Source of the DNA: Desulfobulbaceae bacterium
Lineage (GTDB): Bacteria > Desulfobacterota > Desulfobulbia > Desulfobulbales > Desulfobulbaceae
Assembly (NCBI GenBank): GCA_015489765.1
Contig: WFZC01000337.1
Coordinates: 1 to 40,054, forward strand
Length of the DNA: 40,054 bases
Direction: 5' to 3'
The notes under the pieces are model-generated. The model was not told where the DNA came from, did not search any database, and worked only from the letters and a program-made list of their open reading frames with translations. Positions 15,112 through 23,119 of this stretch are shown piece by piece. Each line of letters begins with the position of its first letter. Position 1 is the stretch's first letter. Made by a program: the position numbers and the translations under genes.

Positions 15112-16545
15112 TTAATGGGACAGGTTCTGCCAGTAATGGGCAAAAACAATGGAAGAGAGAATAAAACCCAGAATGACATTGACGACAACGCCGCTGGTAA
15201 AGGCCCAGAACGGTTTGGTTCCGGCCGAGGCCAGTTCGCGGAAACGGGTGGTCAGGCCGATGGAGAAAAAGCAGAAGATAAAGGCCCAGGTACGCAGCGC
15301 CTTGATCGGGCCGACCAGCATGGGTTTGAGTACATGGTTATAAGTATCCAGGGTGTAATGACTGGAGATCAGCGTCATGATGATTGAGGCCACGAAAAAG
15401 CCGAGGACGAATTTGGGAAAGCGCCACCAGATCTCTGCAGGATTTGGTTTTGTCCCACTTTTACGTTCCCAGAGCGTGGTGGAGATAATGGCCATGACAA
15501 AGGCCCAGATGCCGATCCAGATATCACGGCCGACAACCTTCATCAGGGTGAATCCCCAGACCGCATCATCGGGACTGCCCGGAATACCGGGAACATGGGC
15601 GGCCATGTCGCCATAGGCCTGGGCAGCGGCAAATCCCGCGGCATCGGCAAACTCCGAAGTGCCGACCCAGGCGCCGACCACGCCGGTGTGCAGATGCATC
15701 AACCGCGAGACCAGAGGCAGGAAAAAGATCATGACAATGGCCCAGAGGATGACCATGGTGATGGCGATGGGCGCGTGTTCTTTTTTGGCGCCAACGGCGC
15801 CGGCAATGGCAATGGAGCCGGAAACGCCGCAGACCGCTCCGCCTGCTCCGAGGGTTGCGCACAGCCTGCGGTCAAGCCCCATCTTACGGCCGACAAAAAA
15901 GATAACCAGAAAGGTGGAGACCGCAACGATGGAGGCCTGGCCGATGGCCACCGGTCCGGCCCAGATTATCAGGGTGAGCGGCAGGGTGGCGCCGAGCAGG
16001 ATGATGCCCACCTTGATATAGTACTCTACCCGGAAACCCGCATCCATCCAGCGGGGCAGGCCAACCAGGTTGGCAATAAGCATACCCAGCGCCAGGGCAA
16101 TCAGCGGTGGTTCAAGGTTGTAGTGATGGGCATGTTCCCAGGCGCCGACGATGAAGATAAGAATGGAACAGATATAGACAAAGACAAACGACGGGATAAA
16201 CTCTTTTGGTTTGATGCCCATCACCTTCAGACTGCCGGTAAAGACGATCAGCCACATGATGAACTGGGCAATATACTGGATTGCGTGTTTGCCAAGATCA
16301 GCGCCTACCTGGGAGAGATTGCTCCAGCGGGCAGGGTGCACGGCGATCCACTTGATAGAGCCTCCGGCCAGGAAAAAGGCGTAGGCCACAAAGATGAGAC
16401 CAAGGGAGAGCCAGATGGCCCACCAGTCCTCCTTGAGATAGAGTTCCTTCCAGCCAACAGACTTGACCTTCAGGTCATCGGCCTCTTCATCCCATGCCTT
16501 TTCGGTTTCGGTCAATTCAATATCATCCTTTTGCTTTTCCGACAT
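15112..16545 (-). CDS. YeiH/UPF0324-family putative sulfate exporter
   Basis: A 477-residue inner-membrane protein with about 11 helices after a charged 45-residue N-terminus. Family signatures are GAGGAVCGVSGSIAIAGAVG, the adjacent KEHAPIAITMVILW, and TGVVGAWVGTSEFADAAG. The family is annotated as putative sulfate exporter (PSE); direct functional proof is thin. It is longer than the usual 330-350 residue members because of N-terminal extra helices. The start is ATG 16545, preceded by AAGGAGGATACAT, which makes the 31 codons added by the ORF track unlikely. A sigma-54-like promoter lies about 90 bp upstream, so expression may answer to an NtrC-type regulator. Confidence 0.85.
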   Translation of the reverse strand: MSEKQKDDIELTETEKAWDEEADDLKVKSVGWKELYLKEDWWAIWLSLGLIFVAYAFFLAGGSIKWIAVHPARWSNLSQVGADLGKHAIQYIAQFIMWLIVFTGSLKVMGIKPKEFIPSFVFVYICSILIFIVGAWEHAHHYNLEPPLIALALGMLIANLVGLPRWMDAGFRVEYYIKVGIILLGATLPLTLIIWAGPVAIGQASIVAVSTFLVIFFVGRKMGLDRRLCATLGAGGAVCGVSGSIAIAGAVGAKKEHAPIAITMVILWAIVMIFFLPLVSRLMHLHTGVVGAWVGTSEFADAAGFAAAQAYGDMAAHVPGIPGSPDDAVWGFTLMKVVGRDIWIGIWAFVMAIISTTLWERKSGTKPNPAEIWWRFPKFVLGFFVASIIMTLISSHYTLDTYNHVLKPMLVGPIKALRTWAFIFCFFSIGLTTRFRELASAGTKPFWAFTSGVVVNVILGFILSSIVFAHYWQNLSH

Positions 16546-16633
16546 ATGTATCCTCCTTGTTTTGTAGTTTACGGCGATTGCACAACCTTTGTTGTTGCAC
16601 AGGGCAGTTTTTTTCTGCCGTTGCCGGATAAAA

Positions 16634-16648
16634 TGCAAGCGGTGTTCC
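16634..16648 (-). promoter_or_regulatory. Candidate sigma-54 promoter of the YeiH-type gene
   Basis: The minus strand reads GGAACACCGCTTGCA. The GG and the GC are 10 bp apart as required, the -12 box TTGCA is perfect, and the -24 box is GGAAC against GGCAC. The predicted transcript leader is roughly 80 nt, long enough for the strong ribosome site. rpoN and an NtrC-type activator are both encoded in this window. Confidence 0.5.
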
Positions 16649-16810
16649 TTAATTGTTTCTGTTTGTAATGTATTGAAAACAGAGCGATAATTACATCCGG
16701 AGTTACCGGAGGAGGCAAGGTGTAGACCGGATATGTGCAGGAATCATCTTGCAGTGGAAGGAAAATACTGCACCGGATGGAATGGTGGGAACTCGATGAA
16801 AACCATGTAA

Positions 16811-16984
16811 ATGGAGGTTGAATGGATAGATAAATTTTTACCCATCTCTATGGCCATTTTTATGGCAGGTTATTATATTCCTATAATTTTAATACGTTAC
16901 TGGTTGGTTAAGAAAGACTTTTTGTCCTGCCAGCTATGGGGAACAAAAGTATTCGTTTTGGGATGCAAAGAATTTGCAATTTGA
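16811..16984 (+). CDS. Possible 57-residue single-pass membrane protein
   Basis: A short frame missed by the ORF track. It encodes one long hydrophobic segment (about residues 8-34, with FMAGYYIPIILIRYWLV) followed by KK and a C-terminal tail with two cysteines. A charged N-terminus, one membrane span and positive residues just after it is a believable small membrane protein topology. However, an in-frame stop directly precedes the ATG and no ribosome site is visible. The DNA is more AT-rich than its neighbours. I do not recognise a family. Confidence 0.35.
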   Translation: MEVEWIDKFLPISMAIFMAGYYIPIILIRYWLVKKDFLSCQLWGTKVFVLGCKEFAI

Positions 16985-17009
16985 CAACTGTGCTAAAATA
17001 CGATAAATT
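16981..17009 (+). promoter_or_regulatory. Candidate sigma-70 promoter upstream of acsE
   Basis: TTGACA (16981-16986), a 17-bp spacer and TAAATT (17004-17009). It lies about 320 bp before the acsE start, and the MITE-like element now separates the two, so the original leader would have been about 150 bp shorter. Confidence 0.45.
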
Positions 17010-17138
17010 ATCAAGTTCGGTATAAGAAAAAAATGGGTCTGGACTGATGGAATCAACCATTTTTTTCGATATCAGGTTGGTTTTCAGGGGCTTTTTCGTT
17101 GCCGGTTGTACGGACGGGCCGCTTGAAGGGTTATATGA

Positions 17139-17299
17139 TGGCGTCGTAAAAACTTCGATCTACTGCGTCGTGTGTCCCGGGGCGATTCACAACATACATA
17201 CCTGTATAGTTGAGACCCACCCTGGAACGCAACTCCTTGTATATCTGTGTTTTTGATTGGCCATCTTTAAGAATTGTTTGGACTTTTTATGAGATCATC
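17139..17299 (+). mobile_element. MITE-like element copy 2 (161 bp)
   Basis: The element starts TGGCGTCGTAAAAACTTCG and ends ACTTTTTATGAGATCATC. It is flanked by the perfect 8-bp direct repeat TTATATGA (17131-17138 and 17300-17307). Relative to copies 1 and 3 it lacks about 20 bp after the inner stem, and the right arm of that stem has decayed (CACCCTGGAACGC), so this looks like an older copy. It sits in the acsE leader, 33 bp before the start codon. Confidence 0.8.
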
Positions 17300-17332
17300 T
17301 TATATGACAAGATTACAGGAAAGGAGAGCACA

Positions 17333-18229
17333 ATGGCATTAACGGTTAAGGCTATCGCCGAGAGTATAAATATCATGGGAACCCGCAGTGGTAACGCCAT
17401 GAAGGAACGAAATCCGGAACCGATCCAGGAGATGGCCAAGGAAGAGACGGCCGCCGGGGCCGCCTATCTTGATTTGAACATTGGACCAGCCCGCAAGGAC
17501 GGCACCGAACTTATGCCCTGGGTTGTTGAGACCGTGCAGGCAGCGGTGGACACTCCCCTGTGTCTGGATTCCACCAACACCGATGCCATGGCCGCCGGAT
17601 TCAAGGTGGTCGCCAATAAGAGCCAGGCAATTATGAACTCCATTTCCGCCCAGCCGGAACGCATGGAGGCCCTGATTCCCGTTGCCGCCGAAGCGGGTTG
17701 CGATGTCATTGCCCTGCTTTGGGGACCGGACGGTATGCCGCGTGATTCCAACGAGCGGGCCGCTATGGCGGTTGACCTGATGATGGCCTTAAACGAGGCC
17801 GGGATACCCAATGAGAAGATTTTGTTTGATCCCATCGGAACGCCAATTACCCTTGGCGCCGACCAGATCGCCTCCGGCCTTGAGTTTATGATGATGCTTG
17901 GTGATATCGCCCCCGGTTCCGGTTCCACGGTTGGTCTGTCAAACGTCTCCAACGGCGTTGCCGATCACCTGCGCAAGTACCTGGATCGTACCTATCTCAT
18001 CATGTTGATGAAATATGGTATTTCCACCGCCATCGTCAACTCCTATGATAAGGAACTGATGGCCATTTGCAGGGGTGAGCGTCAGGATCTGGTTGATCTG
18101 GTCCATGGCATGATGGACGGCAATGAACCTGATCCCGCCTCGCTCGAGGGAGCGGCGCTTGAGCATTACAAGACCTACAAGGCCCTGTCCGGCCAGACCG
18201 TTTTTTCCGAGTCCTGGCTTGAGCTGTAA
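17333..18229 (+). CDS. acsE: Methyltetrahydrofolate:corrinoid/iron-sulfur protein methyltransferase
   Basis: A 298-residue cytosolic TIM-barrel enzyme of the pterin-binding (DHPS-like) family. It moves the methyl group of methyl-tetrahydrofolate to the cobalamin of the corrinoid Fe-S protein in the Wood-Ljungdahl pathway. Visible signatures are ETAAGAAYLDLNIGPARKDG, PLCLDSTNTDAM, NSISAQPERM and GSTVGLSNVSNG, matching MeTr rather than MetH or folate synthase. The ORF track starts too early; ATG 17333 follows AAGGAGAG. The rest of the acs/cdh cluster is not in this window. A small HsdR_N-like protein follows after 24 bp. A MITE-like element occupies its leader. Confidence 0.9.
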   Translation: MALTVKAIAESINIMGTRSGNAMKERNPEPIQEMAKEETAAGAAYLDLNIGPARKDGTELMPWVVETVQAAVDTPLCLDSTNTDAMAAGFKVVANKSQAIMNSISAQPERMEALIPVAAEAGCDVIALLWGPDGMPRDSNERAAMAVDLMMALNEAGIPNEKILFDPIGTPITLGADQIASGLEFMMMLGDIAPGSGSTVGLSNVSNGVADHLRKYLDRTYLIMLMKYGISTAIVNSYDKELMAICRGERQDLVDLVHGMMDGNEPDPASLEGAALEHYKTYKALSGQTVFSESWLEL

Positions 18230-18253
18230 CGGGTCATAATCCGGACGGAATTT

Positions 18254-18823
18254 ATGGTCAAGCGGACTGTCTCGGGACACCATATTGTCTATGGTGTCCT
18301 GCAGGATTATCTGACCGGTGAAGAGCTGCCTGATACCGATGATGAACGGACCCGGCAATGGCTGGCCAGGATGCTGGTTGAGGAAAAAGGGTACTCCAGG
18401 GATGAGCTTGAGCCGCGCTTGTGCATTGAAACGACCTTTAATCATATTTTTGTCCGGTCCATTATCGATCTGACCGTACGCATAGAGGGGAGGCACCTGT
18501 TTATTCTTCGATACGGTCCGGGATCCCTGGTCACCCGGGAGAAGTCTGTTATTGCCGCAGCCCGGGTCCTTGATCCCGACTATCGCATTCCCTACGGGGT
18601 GATTACTAATGGCCGGGATGCGGAACTGCTGGAAACAGCCCGGGGCAAGGTGCTGGCCAGAGGCATGGAGGCCATTCCCGACCGGCGGCAGGCGGAAAAA
18701 CTGTTGCAAGAGGCCCGGTTTGAGCCCTATGACGATCCCGGACAACGGGAAAAAGCTCTCAGGGTGTTAAACACCTTTGATCTTGAAATTTGTTGTCGGG
18801 GTGACAGTTGTAAGCTTCCGTAA
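18254..18823 (+). CDS. HsdR_N-like protein of unknown function
   Basis: A 189-residue soluble protein similar to the type I restriction enzyme R-subunit N-terminal domain (HSDR_N): RQWLARMLVEEKGYSRDELEP, then a beta-strand pair SIIDLTVRIEGRHLFILRYGPG and IPYGVITNGRDAELLE. The nuclease core of that fold needs D-x(n)-ExK. Here the D remains, but the ExK position reads ILRYGP, so nuclease activity looks lost. No methylase or specificity subunit is nearby. Its 24-bp spacing after acsE suggests co-transcription with the methyltransferase, so a non-restriction role is more likely. The C-terminal CC-x5-C (CCRGDSC) could bind metal. Confidence 0.65.
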   Translation: MVKRTVSGHHIVYGVLQDYLTGEELPDTDDERTRQWLARMLVEEKGYSRDELEPRLCIETTFNHIFVRSIIDLTVRIEGRHLFILRYGPGSLVTREKSVIAAARVLDPDYRIPYGVITNGRDAELLETARGKVLARGMEAIPDRRQAEKLLQEARFEPYDDPGQREKALRVLNTFDLEICCRGDSCKLP

Positions 18824-18870
18824 TTGATTTTTTGTAAAATGAGGTTGTATTTTCAGCTAAGACAGGTTTT

Positions 18871-18936
18871 GCCCGCAACCAGAGCCTGCAGGAGCGGGGT
18901 TAGCCGCGAATGCAGCGTTTAATTTGGATTGCGGGC
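18871..18936. repeat. REP-like palindromic element
   Basis: An outer perfect stem GCCCGCAA (18871-18878) with TTGCGGGC (18929-18936) encloses CTGCA/TGCAG and GCGG/CCGC. The inner text CTGCAGGAGCGGGGTTAGCCGCGAA closely resembles the GGAGCGGCxxTAGCCGCGA REP sequences known from pseudomonads and other proteobacteria. It lies in the gap before DAHP synthase; a leader-RNA role cannot be excluded. Confidence 0.5.
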
Positions 18937-19015
18937 AATGCTCGTGTTAGTTGCTTGTGGCTGTCGTCGGGAAAGTGGCGTTGGCCATGTTGGTTAATCA
19001 AGGATGTAGAATATC

Positions 19016-20362
19016 ATGACTGAAACAAGTACGTGGACAAAAACAGGATGGCGGAGTCGTCCTATTTTACAACAGCCGAATTGGCCGGACAAGGAAAGGC
19101 TGGAGGAAATTTTAGCGACCATCGCCACCCTGCCGCCGCTGGTGTTTGCCGGTGAAATCAGGGACCTGAAGGAGCAGCTAGCCCAGGCGTCACGCGGGGA
19201 GGCCTTTCTGTTGCAGGGCGGGGATTGTTCCGAGGAATTTGCCCGTTGTACGGCGCCCAATATCCGGGAGACCTTGAAGGTCCTTCTGCAGATGGCGGTT
19301 ACCCTGACCTATGCCGGCGGCAAGCCGGTGGTCAAGGTTGGCCGCATAGCCGGTCAGTATGCCAAACCGCGTTCTTCCGACACCGAAATAGTAAACGGAG
19401 TCGAGCTGCCGAGTTACCGGGGAGACATGGCCAATTCTATTGAGCCGACCCTGGAAGCGCGAACTCCTGATCCGGCCCGCCTGCTGCAGGGATATAATAT
19501 GTCGGCTGCTACTCTGAACCTGTTGCGGGCCTTTACCAAAGGGGGATTCGGCGCCCTGCACCGGGTCCAGGCCTGGAACCAGGAATTTGTCAAGCAGTCT
19601 CCCATGGGCAGGTCCTATGAGAGACTGGCCAAGCAGATCAGTCAGGCCCTGGCCTTCATGGAAACTATTGGTATAGACACTGACACACCCCAGCTTAAAC
19701 AGGCGCAGTTTTATACCTCCCATGAGGCCCTGTTCCTTGGCTACGAAGAGGCGTTGACCCGTGAGGATTCAACCCGGGGCGGCTGGTATGACTGTTCCGG
19801 CCATATGCTGTGGATTGGTGACCGTACCCGCCAGATTGACGGCGCTCATGTCGAGTTTCTGCGGGGAGTGCTTAATCCCATTGGCATGAAGGTGGGGCCC
19901 AAGCATGATATTGATGATATCCTGGCCATCATCGAGCGATTGAATCCCACCAATGAACCGGGCCGAATGACCCTGATTGCCCGGTTTGGGGCCCGTGATA
20001 TTGAAAAATACCTGCCGCCGCTTATTCGGGCGGTGAAAAAAGAGGGGTTGAATGTGTTGTGGAGCTGCGATCCCATGCATGCCAATATCCGCAAGGCAAA
20101 AAGCGGGCATAAGACCAGGAGTTTTGATGATATTTTATCGGAATTGCGATGTTTTTTTGAATTGCACTGGTCCGAGGGGACCATACCAGGCGGCGTTCAT
20201 TTTGAGTTGACCGGCGACAATGTTACCGAATGCACCGGCGGGGCCCGGCAACTGGCCGATGCCCAGCTGGGAGAAAATTATCTGACCACCTGTGATCCGC
20301 GTCTCAACGCAGAACAATCCCTGGAAATGGCCTTTCAGATAGCTGAAATGATACGCAGTTGA
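19016..20362 (+). CDS. Class II 3-deoxy-D-arabino-heptulosonate 7-phosphate synthase
   Basis: A 448-residue cytosolic enzyme for the first step of the shikimate pathway, joining phosphoenolpyruvate and erythrose 4-phosphate. Class II (plant/AroA-II) signatures are plain: W-x-S at the N-terminus, FLLQGGDCSEEFA, VGRIAGQYAKPRSSD, LPSYRGDMAN, YDCSGHMLWIGDRTRQIDGAHVEF and GGVHFELTGDNVTECTGG. Length matches the 440-460 of the class. No allosteric ACT or chorismate mutase domain is attached. It is preceded by a REP-like element and is followed by a strong terminator, so it is probably a single transcription unit or the end of the acsE unit. Confidence 0.95.
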   Translation: MTETSTWTKTGWRSRPILQQPNWPDKERLEEILATIATLPPLVFAGEIRDLKEQLAQASRGEAFLLQGGDCSEEFARCTAPNIRETLKVLLQMAVTLTYAGGKPVVKVGRIAGQYAKPRSSDTEIVNGVELPSYRGDMANSIEPTLEARTPDPARLLQGYNMSAATLNLLRAFTKGGFGALHRVQAWNQEFVKQSPMGRSYERLAKQISQALAFMETIGIDTDTPQLKQAQFYTSHEALFLGYEEALTREDSTRGGWYDCSGHMLWIGDRTRQIDGAHVEFLRGVLNPIGMKVGPKHDIDDILAIIERLNPTNEPGRMTLIARFGARDIEKYLPPLIRAVKKEGLNVLWSCDPMHANIRKAKSGHKTRSFDDILSELRCFFELHWSEGTIPGGVHFELTGDNVTECTGGARQLADAQLGENYLTTCDPRLNAEQSLEMAFQIAEMIRS

Positions 20363-20390
20363 TTCTTTTTTCTGTCCTGCCTGTCATCCG

Positions 20391-20424
20391 GCCCGTCGAA
20401 ATATTTCGGCGGGCTGTTTTTTTT
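20391..20424 (+). terminator. Rho-independent terminator after DAHP synthase
   Basis: The stem GCCCG-T-CGAAA/TTTCG-G-CGGGC is nearly perfect and is followed by TGTTTTTTTT. It separates the plus-strand gene from the convergent ptsN gene. Confidence 0.9.
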
Positions 20425-20435
20425 GGGGGAGGATG

Positions 20436-20882
20436 TCACAGCTGGTCGCTGTTGAAAAGATCGAGGATCTGCTGTTTGTCCGTGGCCTGCATCAGGATCC
20501 TGCGATTGGCCTCATGTTTCAACAGCTGGCTGACCCTGGCCAGAGAGCGCAGATATTCATCGGCCCTGCCCGTGGGTGAGAGGATCTGCACAAAGAGATG
20601 AACAGGCCTGTTGTCAATGGCCTCAAAGCTGATGCCGGCGCTTGAGCGTCCGAAGCAGAGAACCGGACGGTTCAGGCCGGGTACCTTGGCATGGGGTATG
20701 GCAACCCCGTTACCAACGCCGGTGGATCCCACCTGTTCCCTTTCCTGCAGAACATTCACCAACATGTCCGGATCAATATCCCCGCAGCAGGTCTGTACGG
20801 CGGAGGCAAGTTCCCGCAGGGCCTCGTCCTTGCCGGTTGATTGCATCTCCAGGATAATGCATTGGTGGCCGAGTGTAAGCAT
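20436..20882 (-). CDS. ptsN: PTS system nitrogen-regulatory IIA protein (PtsN)
   Basis: A 148-residue EIIA-Ntr/fructose-type PTS domain. The phosphorylated histidine is in GVGNGVAIPHAKV, followed by the conserved strands RPVLCFGRSSAGISFEAIDN and PVHLFVQILSP. In the nitrogen PTS it takes phosphate from NPr and regulates by protein contact, for example potassium transport and stress responses. It sits 6 bp after rpoN, its common neighbour. The hpf (sigma-54 modulation) gene that often lies between them is missing here. Confidence 0.92.
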   Translation of the reverse strand: MLTLGHQCIILEMQSTGKDEALRELASAVQTCCGDIDPDMLVNVLQEREQVGSTGVGNGVAIPHAKVPGLNRPVLCFGRSSAGISFEAIDNRPVHLFVQILSPTGRADEYLRSLARVSQLLKHEANRRILMQATDKQQILDLFNSDQL

Positions 20883-20888
20883 GTTGTT

Positions 20889-22340
20889 CTAAGTCCTTGC
20901 CTGACGCCGATGTTTGACCGGCAGAATTTTCATCTGATCTCTGTACTTGGCCACGGTACGCCTGGCGACCTTGATCTTTTCTTCGGCCAGCATTTGCGAG
21001 ATTTTATTGTCGCTGAGTGGTTTGGTCGGGTCTTCAGCGGCAATATAACGGCGGATTTTTGTCTTGATGGCCTCGGCGGCAACAACGTCACCATCGGTGG
21101 TGGCCACGGCTGTTGAGAAAAAATATTTCAACTCATAGATACCCTGGGGGGTATGGGCATACTTATGGGAGGTGACCCGACTGACCGTTGATTCGTGCAT
21201 GCCAATATCATCGGCGACATCGCGCAGGATGAGGGGCTTGAGGTAGCCCGGGCCCCGTTCAAAGAAGTCCCGTTGAAATTTGAGTAAACTCTCCATAACC
21301 TTGTAAATGGTACGTTGCCGCTGGTGGATGGACTTGATGAACCATTCGGCATTGCGTTTTGATTCACGCAGATAACTCTTTGATTCGCTGGACATGGAGT
21401 TTTTTTGCTTAAGCAGGGCCTTGTACTCTTCCGAGATCTGGAGCTTGGGCAGACCGTCGTCGTTGAGCTGGATGACAAAATCATCGTCAACTTTATATAC
21501 ATAGACGTCGGGAATTACGTAGTTTGTCTGTTCGTTGCTATACTCGTTTCCGGGGTAGGGCTGGAGCTGCTCGATGATTTTGACCGCCTCCTTGACCAGC
21601 CGGACCGAGGAACCGGTTTCCCGGGCGATCTGGGCATAATTTTTTGTCTGCAGCAGGTTAATATGGGTATCGATAATTGAGTAAGCAAGGGTCTCCTCCA
21701 GTCCCTTGCGCTCAAGTTGCAAAAGCAGTGATTCACGGATATCGCGGCCGGCGATTCCGGGTGGATCAAGACTCTGGACAAGGCGAATGGCGCCTTTGGC
21801 CTCTTTTTCCGAACAGTTGCCATAGGCGGCAATGTCTTCAACGGTTGCCTCCAGAAAACCATGACCGTCGAGATTGCCGACGATAAAATGGGTTAATCTG
21901 GTGTCAAGTTCGTCAAGGTCCATATGGGTCAGCTGCCAGAGCAGGAAGGAATCAAGCCCCGGTGCCTTGGAAATAAAATCGAACTGGGAAGGGGCATCGG
22001 CCGGGGGGGTTTCCCGGGCAAAAGAAAAATCGGTGTCAAAGGTGTTGGCATAGTCATCCCAGTTGACCTCCGCCACTTTGGCCGGGTCTTCTCCCTCTAC
22101 CTGGCTGGTAACGGGCTCTTCCACCCTTTCCCTGTTCTCGGCGGCACTCAGTTCATCCGGATTGGTTTTTTCTTCCCGGGTGGGCACCACTTCTTCCAGC
22201 ATGGGATTCTGCTCAATTTCGGCCTGCAGGGCATCGGTGAGCTCCAGGCGATTGAGCTGCAAAAGCTTGATGGCCTGCCGCAGCTGCGGCGTCATAACCA
22301 GCTTTTGGGCAAGTTTGAGGTTTTGGCGAAGATCAAGCAT
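20889..22340 (-). CDS. rpoN: RNA polymerase sigma-54 factor
   Basis: A 483-residue sigma factor. Region I is the Gln/Leu-rich start LRQNLKLAQKLVMTPQLRQAIKLLQL, the contact point for NtrC-type activators. It is followed by an acidic region II (about 55-110), the core-binding domain, and the C-terminal DNA-binding part with helix-turn-helix MHESTVSRVTSHKYAHTPQG. The RpoN box ARRTVAKYR (about 459-467) reads the -24 element. It is required for the GAFTGA activator at 7054 to work. It lies 44 bp after lptB and 6 bp before ptsN in a minus-strand operon. Confidence 0.97.
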   Translation of the reverse strand: MLDLRQNLKLAQKLVMTPQLRQAIKLLQLNRLELTDALQAEIEQNPMLEEVVPTREEKTNPDELSAAENRERVEEPVTSQVEGEDPAKVAEVNWDDYANTFDTDFSFARETPPADAPSQFDFISKAPGLDSFLLWQLTHMDLDELDTRLTHFIVGNLDGHGFLEATVEDIAAYGNCSEKEAKGAIRLVQSLDPPGIAGRDIRESLLLQLERKGLEETLAYSIIDTHINLLQTKNYAQIARETGSSVRLVKEAVKIIEQLQPYPGNEYSNEQTNYVIPDVYVYKVDDDFVIQLNDDGLPKLQISEEYKALLKQKNSMSSESKSYLRESKRNAEWFIKSIHQRQRTIYKVMESLLKFQRDFFERGPGYLKPLILRDVADDIGMHESTVSRVTSHKYAHTPQGIYELKYFFSTAVATTDGDVVAAEAIKTKIRRYIAAEDPTKPLSDNKISQMLAEEKIKVARRTVAKYRDQMKILPVKHRRQART

Positions 22341-22384
22341 TGTTCGTGTTGGTACGCATGGTTCCGAGAGTCAAAGGTATCCGC

Positions 22385-23119
22385 CTACATGCTGAAATTT
22401 TCACCAAGATACATTTTTCGGGCCAGGGCGCTCTGGGTGATATCAACGGCAGCGCCGCTGGTCAGGATCTGCCCGTCATTCATGATATAGGCAAAGTCAC
22501 AGACCTGGAGTGTTTCGCGAACATTATGGTCGGAAATCAGGACCCCTAAGTTTTTCTCTTTCAAACTACGGATGATCTGCTGCAGGTCAGCCACCGACAG
22601 TGGATCAACCCCGGCAAAGGGTTCATCGAGCAGGATAAATCTGGGCCGGGTGGCCAGGGCACGCATGATCTCCACTCGCCGCCGTTCCCCTCCGGACAGG
22701 GCGTGCCCCTTGTTGTCCGCCAGGTAGCCAATTTTGAGCTCATCCATCAACTCCTCAATGCGGTTGTTGATTTCGTTTTTCGGCAGTCCCAAAGGTTCCA
22801 GGACGATGCGGACATTTTCAACCACGGTCAGTTTCTTGAATACCGATGGCTCCTGGGCCAGGTAGGTAATGCCGCGTGAGGCCCTTTTGTGGATGGGCAG
22901 GGCTGTAATATCCTCACCGTCCAGCAATATAGAACCGGATGTCGGCCGGATAAAGCCGACCATGGAGTAGAAGGTTGTGGTCTTACCGGCGCCGTTGGGG
23001 CCCAACAGGCCGACAACCGAGGCTGCGGTAACCTGCAGGTTGACCTGGTCCACCACCCGCCGGTTGCGGTACTCCTTGACCAGGTTTCTGGTTTCAAGCA
23101 GAGAGCAGTCAGCGGTCAT
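22385..23119 (-). CDS. lptB: LPS export ABC transporter ATP-binding protein
   Basis: A 244-residue ATPase. Walker A is GLLGPNGAGKTTT (about 37-49), the signature is LSGGERRRVEIMRAL, Walker B is FILLDEPFAGVDP, and the H-loop is VLISDHNV. The sequence around FYSMVGFIRPTSG and HKRASRGITYLAQEPSVF is specific to LptB rather than to other ABC ATPases. With LptFG it powers lipopolysaccharide extraction from the inner membrane. Start ATG overlaps the stop of lptA by four bases, so the two are translationally coupled, and rpoN follows. Confidence 0.95.
   Translation of the reverse strand: MTADCSLLETRNLVKEYRNRRVVDQVNLQVTAASVVGLLGPNGAGKTTTFYSMVGFIRPTSGSILLDGEDITALPIHKRASRGITYLAQEPSVFKKLTVVENVRIVLEPLGLPKNEINNRIEELMDELKIGYLADNKGHALSGGERRRVEIMRALATRPRFILLDEPFAGVDPLSVADLQQIIRSLKEKNLGVLISDHNVRETLQVCDFAYIMNDGQILTSGAAVDITQSALARKMYLGENFSM

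Noticed and set aside
15595-16668. 357-codon plus-strand ORF
   Set aside because: Antisense shadow of the YeiH-type gene, with highly biased Gly/Asp/His composition and no domain.
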